Positions 5,913 through 6,188 of a stretch of 6,188 nt of DNA are shown piece after piece. Location: assembly GCA_012798145.1 (NCBI GenBank), contig JAAZNT010000249.1:1-6188 (forward strand). The letters run 5' to 3'. How positions within the stretch are numbered: position 1 is the stretch's first letter; the number at the start of each line of letters is the position of its first letter. The stretch is from Thermoanaerobaculaceae bacterium (lineage in GTDB: Bacteria; Acidobacteriota; UBA4820). Under the pieces are notes generated by a model, which had not been told where the DNA came from, made no database searches, and saw nothing but the letters and a program-made list of their open reading frames with translations. The translations under genes and the position numbers were made by a program.

Positions 5913-5935
5913 ATGCAAGGAATATGAGGGGCTGC
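5913..5935 (+). repeat. 23-bp direct repeat, copy 1
   Basis: This copy starts ATGCAAGGAA and ends ATGAGGGGCTGC, and it matches the copy at 6131-6153 at 22 of 23 positions (T here, G there at position 11). It runs straight into the G/C hairpin at 5935-5973. Such near-identical short repeats between non-homologous flanks suggest a dispersed intergenic element. Confidence 0.75.
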
Positions 5936-5973
5936 CCCCAATCTCCCCATTTCAGGGGGAGAAAAAGAGGGGG
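5935..5973. repeat. REP-like palindrome with C-run/G-run stem
   Basis: The inner stem TCTCCCC (5942-5948) pairs with GGGGAGA (5956-5962) around a 7-nt loop. The outer stem CCCCC (5935-5939) pairs with GGGGG (5969-5973) across an asymmetric A-rich internal loop. There is no T tract on the plus strand beyond TTT (5974-5976), so it is a poor terminator. It resembles the dispersed C-rich/G-rich palindromes found between genes in many bacteria. Confidence 0.65.
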
Positions 5974-5988
5974 TTTCCTTAAGTGGAA

Positions 5989-6036
5989 GACTGCTTCGCT
6001 TGAAAATGCTTCGAAGCCAATCTCGCAGTGACTGCG
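5989..6036 (-). repeat. Degenerate copy of a TCATTGCGAG...GCGAAGCAATC-type dispersed repeat
   Basis: On the minus strand TCACTGCGAG (6031-6022) is followed by GGCTTCGAAGC (6018-6008) and GCGAAGCAGTC (5999-5989). This order resembles the widespread intergenic repeat that begins TCATTGCGAG and continues with GCGAAGCAATC, with several substitutions. It contains the perfect palindrome GCTTCGAAGC (6008-6017), a GCTTCG/CGAAGC inverted repeat (5993-5998/6012-6017), and the small hairpin CGCAG-TGA-CTGCG (6024-6036) followed by five T on the plus strand. The family assignment rests on memory of the consensus, not on a search. Confidence 0.5.
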
Positions 6037-6090
6037 TTTTTGAGTGAGGTTTTTTTAAAAATAAATTTTGCAGGAAGATTGAATCAGTTT

Positions 6091-6107
6091 GCTTGGCGAA
6101 GCCAAGC
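6091..6107. repeat. Perfect GC-rich hairpin GCTTGGC-GAA-GCCAAGC
   Basis: A perfect 7-bp stem (6091-6097 with 6101-6107) closes a GAA loop and is followed within one base by a second small inverted repeat, GCGTC (6108-6112) and GACGC (6115-6119). No T tract follows on either strand, so these are parts of a repeat element rather than a terminator. Confidence 0.6.
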
Positions 6108-6130
6108 GCGTCCCGACGCCAATGGGCAAA

Positions 6131-6153
6131 ATGCAAGGAAGATGAGGGGCTGC
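6131..6153 (+). repeat. 23-bp direct repeat, copy 2
   Basis: It is the partner of 5913-5935, 218 bp downstream, with one mismatch. The flank after the repeat differs (ACCGGAGG here, CCCCAATC there), so the shared unit is limited to these 23 bases. A stem CGACC (6162-6166) / GGTCG (6171-6175) with a 4-nt loop (GAAA on the minus strand) follows 8 bp later. Confidence 0.75.
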
Positions 6154-6161
6154 ACCGGAGG

Positions 6162-6175
6162 CGACCTTTCGGTCG
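6162..6175. repeat. Short hairpin CGACC-TTTC-GGTCG
   Basis: A perfect 5-bp stem has loop TTTC on the plus strand and a GAAA tetraloop on the minus strand, so a stable RNA hairpin would form if the minus strand were transcribed. It may be an edge piece of a structured element continuing past the window. Confidence 0.4.
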
Positions 6176-6188
6176 TTGAGGATGCCAA

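Larger units (their letters stand above)
5874..6188. other. Non-coding repeat mosaic upstream of hisS
   Basis: I see no convincing gene in the last 315 bases. The stretch is richer in G and C patches than the rest of the window and consists of palindromes and direct repeats listed separately: a 23-bp repeat in two copies, a REP-like hairpin, a degenerate dispersed repeat and two GC hairpins. No tRNA cloverleaf, transposase fragment or recombinase gene is visible. The next gene lies beyond the right edge. Confidence 0.6.

Noticed and set aside
6024..6041. CGCAG-TGA-CTGCG followed by TTTTT as a plus-strand terminator
   Set aside because: The stem is only 5 bp with a 3-nt loop, no plus-strand gene precedes it, and it is part of the degenerate dispersed repeat.
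5819..6136. 105-codon minus-strand open frame upstream of hisS
   Set aside because: It would start at TTG with no Shine-Dalgarno sequence, runs through the hairpins and direct repeats, covers the hisS upstream repeats, and its product is low in family-like features. It is most likely a chance frame in repeat DNA.
5900..6188. CRISPR array or tRNA gene
   Set aside because: There are only two copies of the 23-bp repeat with a 195-bp gap, which does not fit CRISPR spacing, and no cloverleaf with a T-loop GTTCRA signature can be drawn.

Overview
The window is AT-rich bacterial chromosome with a compact housekeeping gene cluster on the minus strand. No plasmid, phage, CRISPR or insertion-sequence genes are visible. 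The synthetases are of bacterial type: AspRS carries the bacterial GAD insertion and HisRS has a cysteine-rich insert. Together with the family 4 (Fe-S) uracil-DNA glycosylase, this fits many AT-rich Gram-negative or deep-branching bacterial lineages. The sequence alone does not let me name a phylum.

Layout. Positions 1-480 (minus) hold the first 160 codons of a POT/PTR2-like major facilitator transporter that runs off the left edge. Positions 481-671 are a divergent intergenic region with an imperfectly duplicated motif and a strong plus-strand promoter (617-645). That promoter drives a short unit ending at a very strong intrinsic terminator (862-896). The unit contains a 61-codon ORF (672-857) with an excellent Shine-Dalgarno sequence but no recognisable family, and it may be a small mRNA or a regulatory RNA. 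From 5771 down to 887 four minus-strand genes are packed head to tail: hisS, aspS, coaBC and a family 4 udg. hisS and aspS are 12 nt apart, aspS and coaBC overlap by 4 nt (TTGA), and coaBC and udg overlap by 4 nt (ATGA). They are very probably one transcript starting just upstream of hisS.

Functionally, the operon joins translation (His and Asp tRNA charging), coenzyme A synthesis from 4'-phosphopantothenate, and uracil removal from DNA. These are growth-linked housekeeping jobs rather than a single pathway. The AspRS has residues typical of the tRNA-Asp-specific (discriminating) form.

Right edge. Positions 5772-6188 carry no convincing gene. The part next to hisS has a promoter overlapped by operator-like repeats. 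The rest (about 5905-6188) is a mosaic of repeats and hairpins: a 23-bp near-identical direct repeat, a REP-like G/C hairpin, a degenerate copy of the common TCATTGCGAG/GCGAAGCAATC-type intergenic repeat, and two further GC-rich hairpins. No clearly new multi-gene system is present. The best candidates for something undescribed are the short 617-896 transcription unit and the repeat mosaic.
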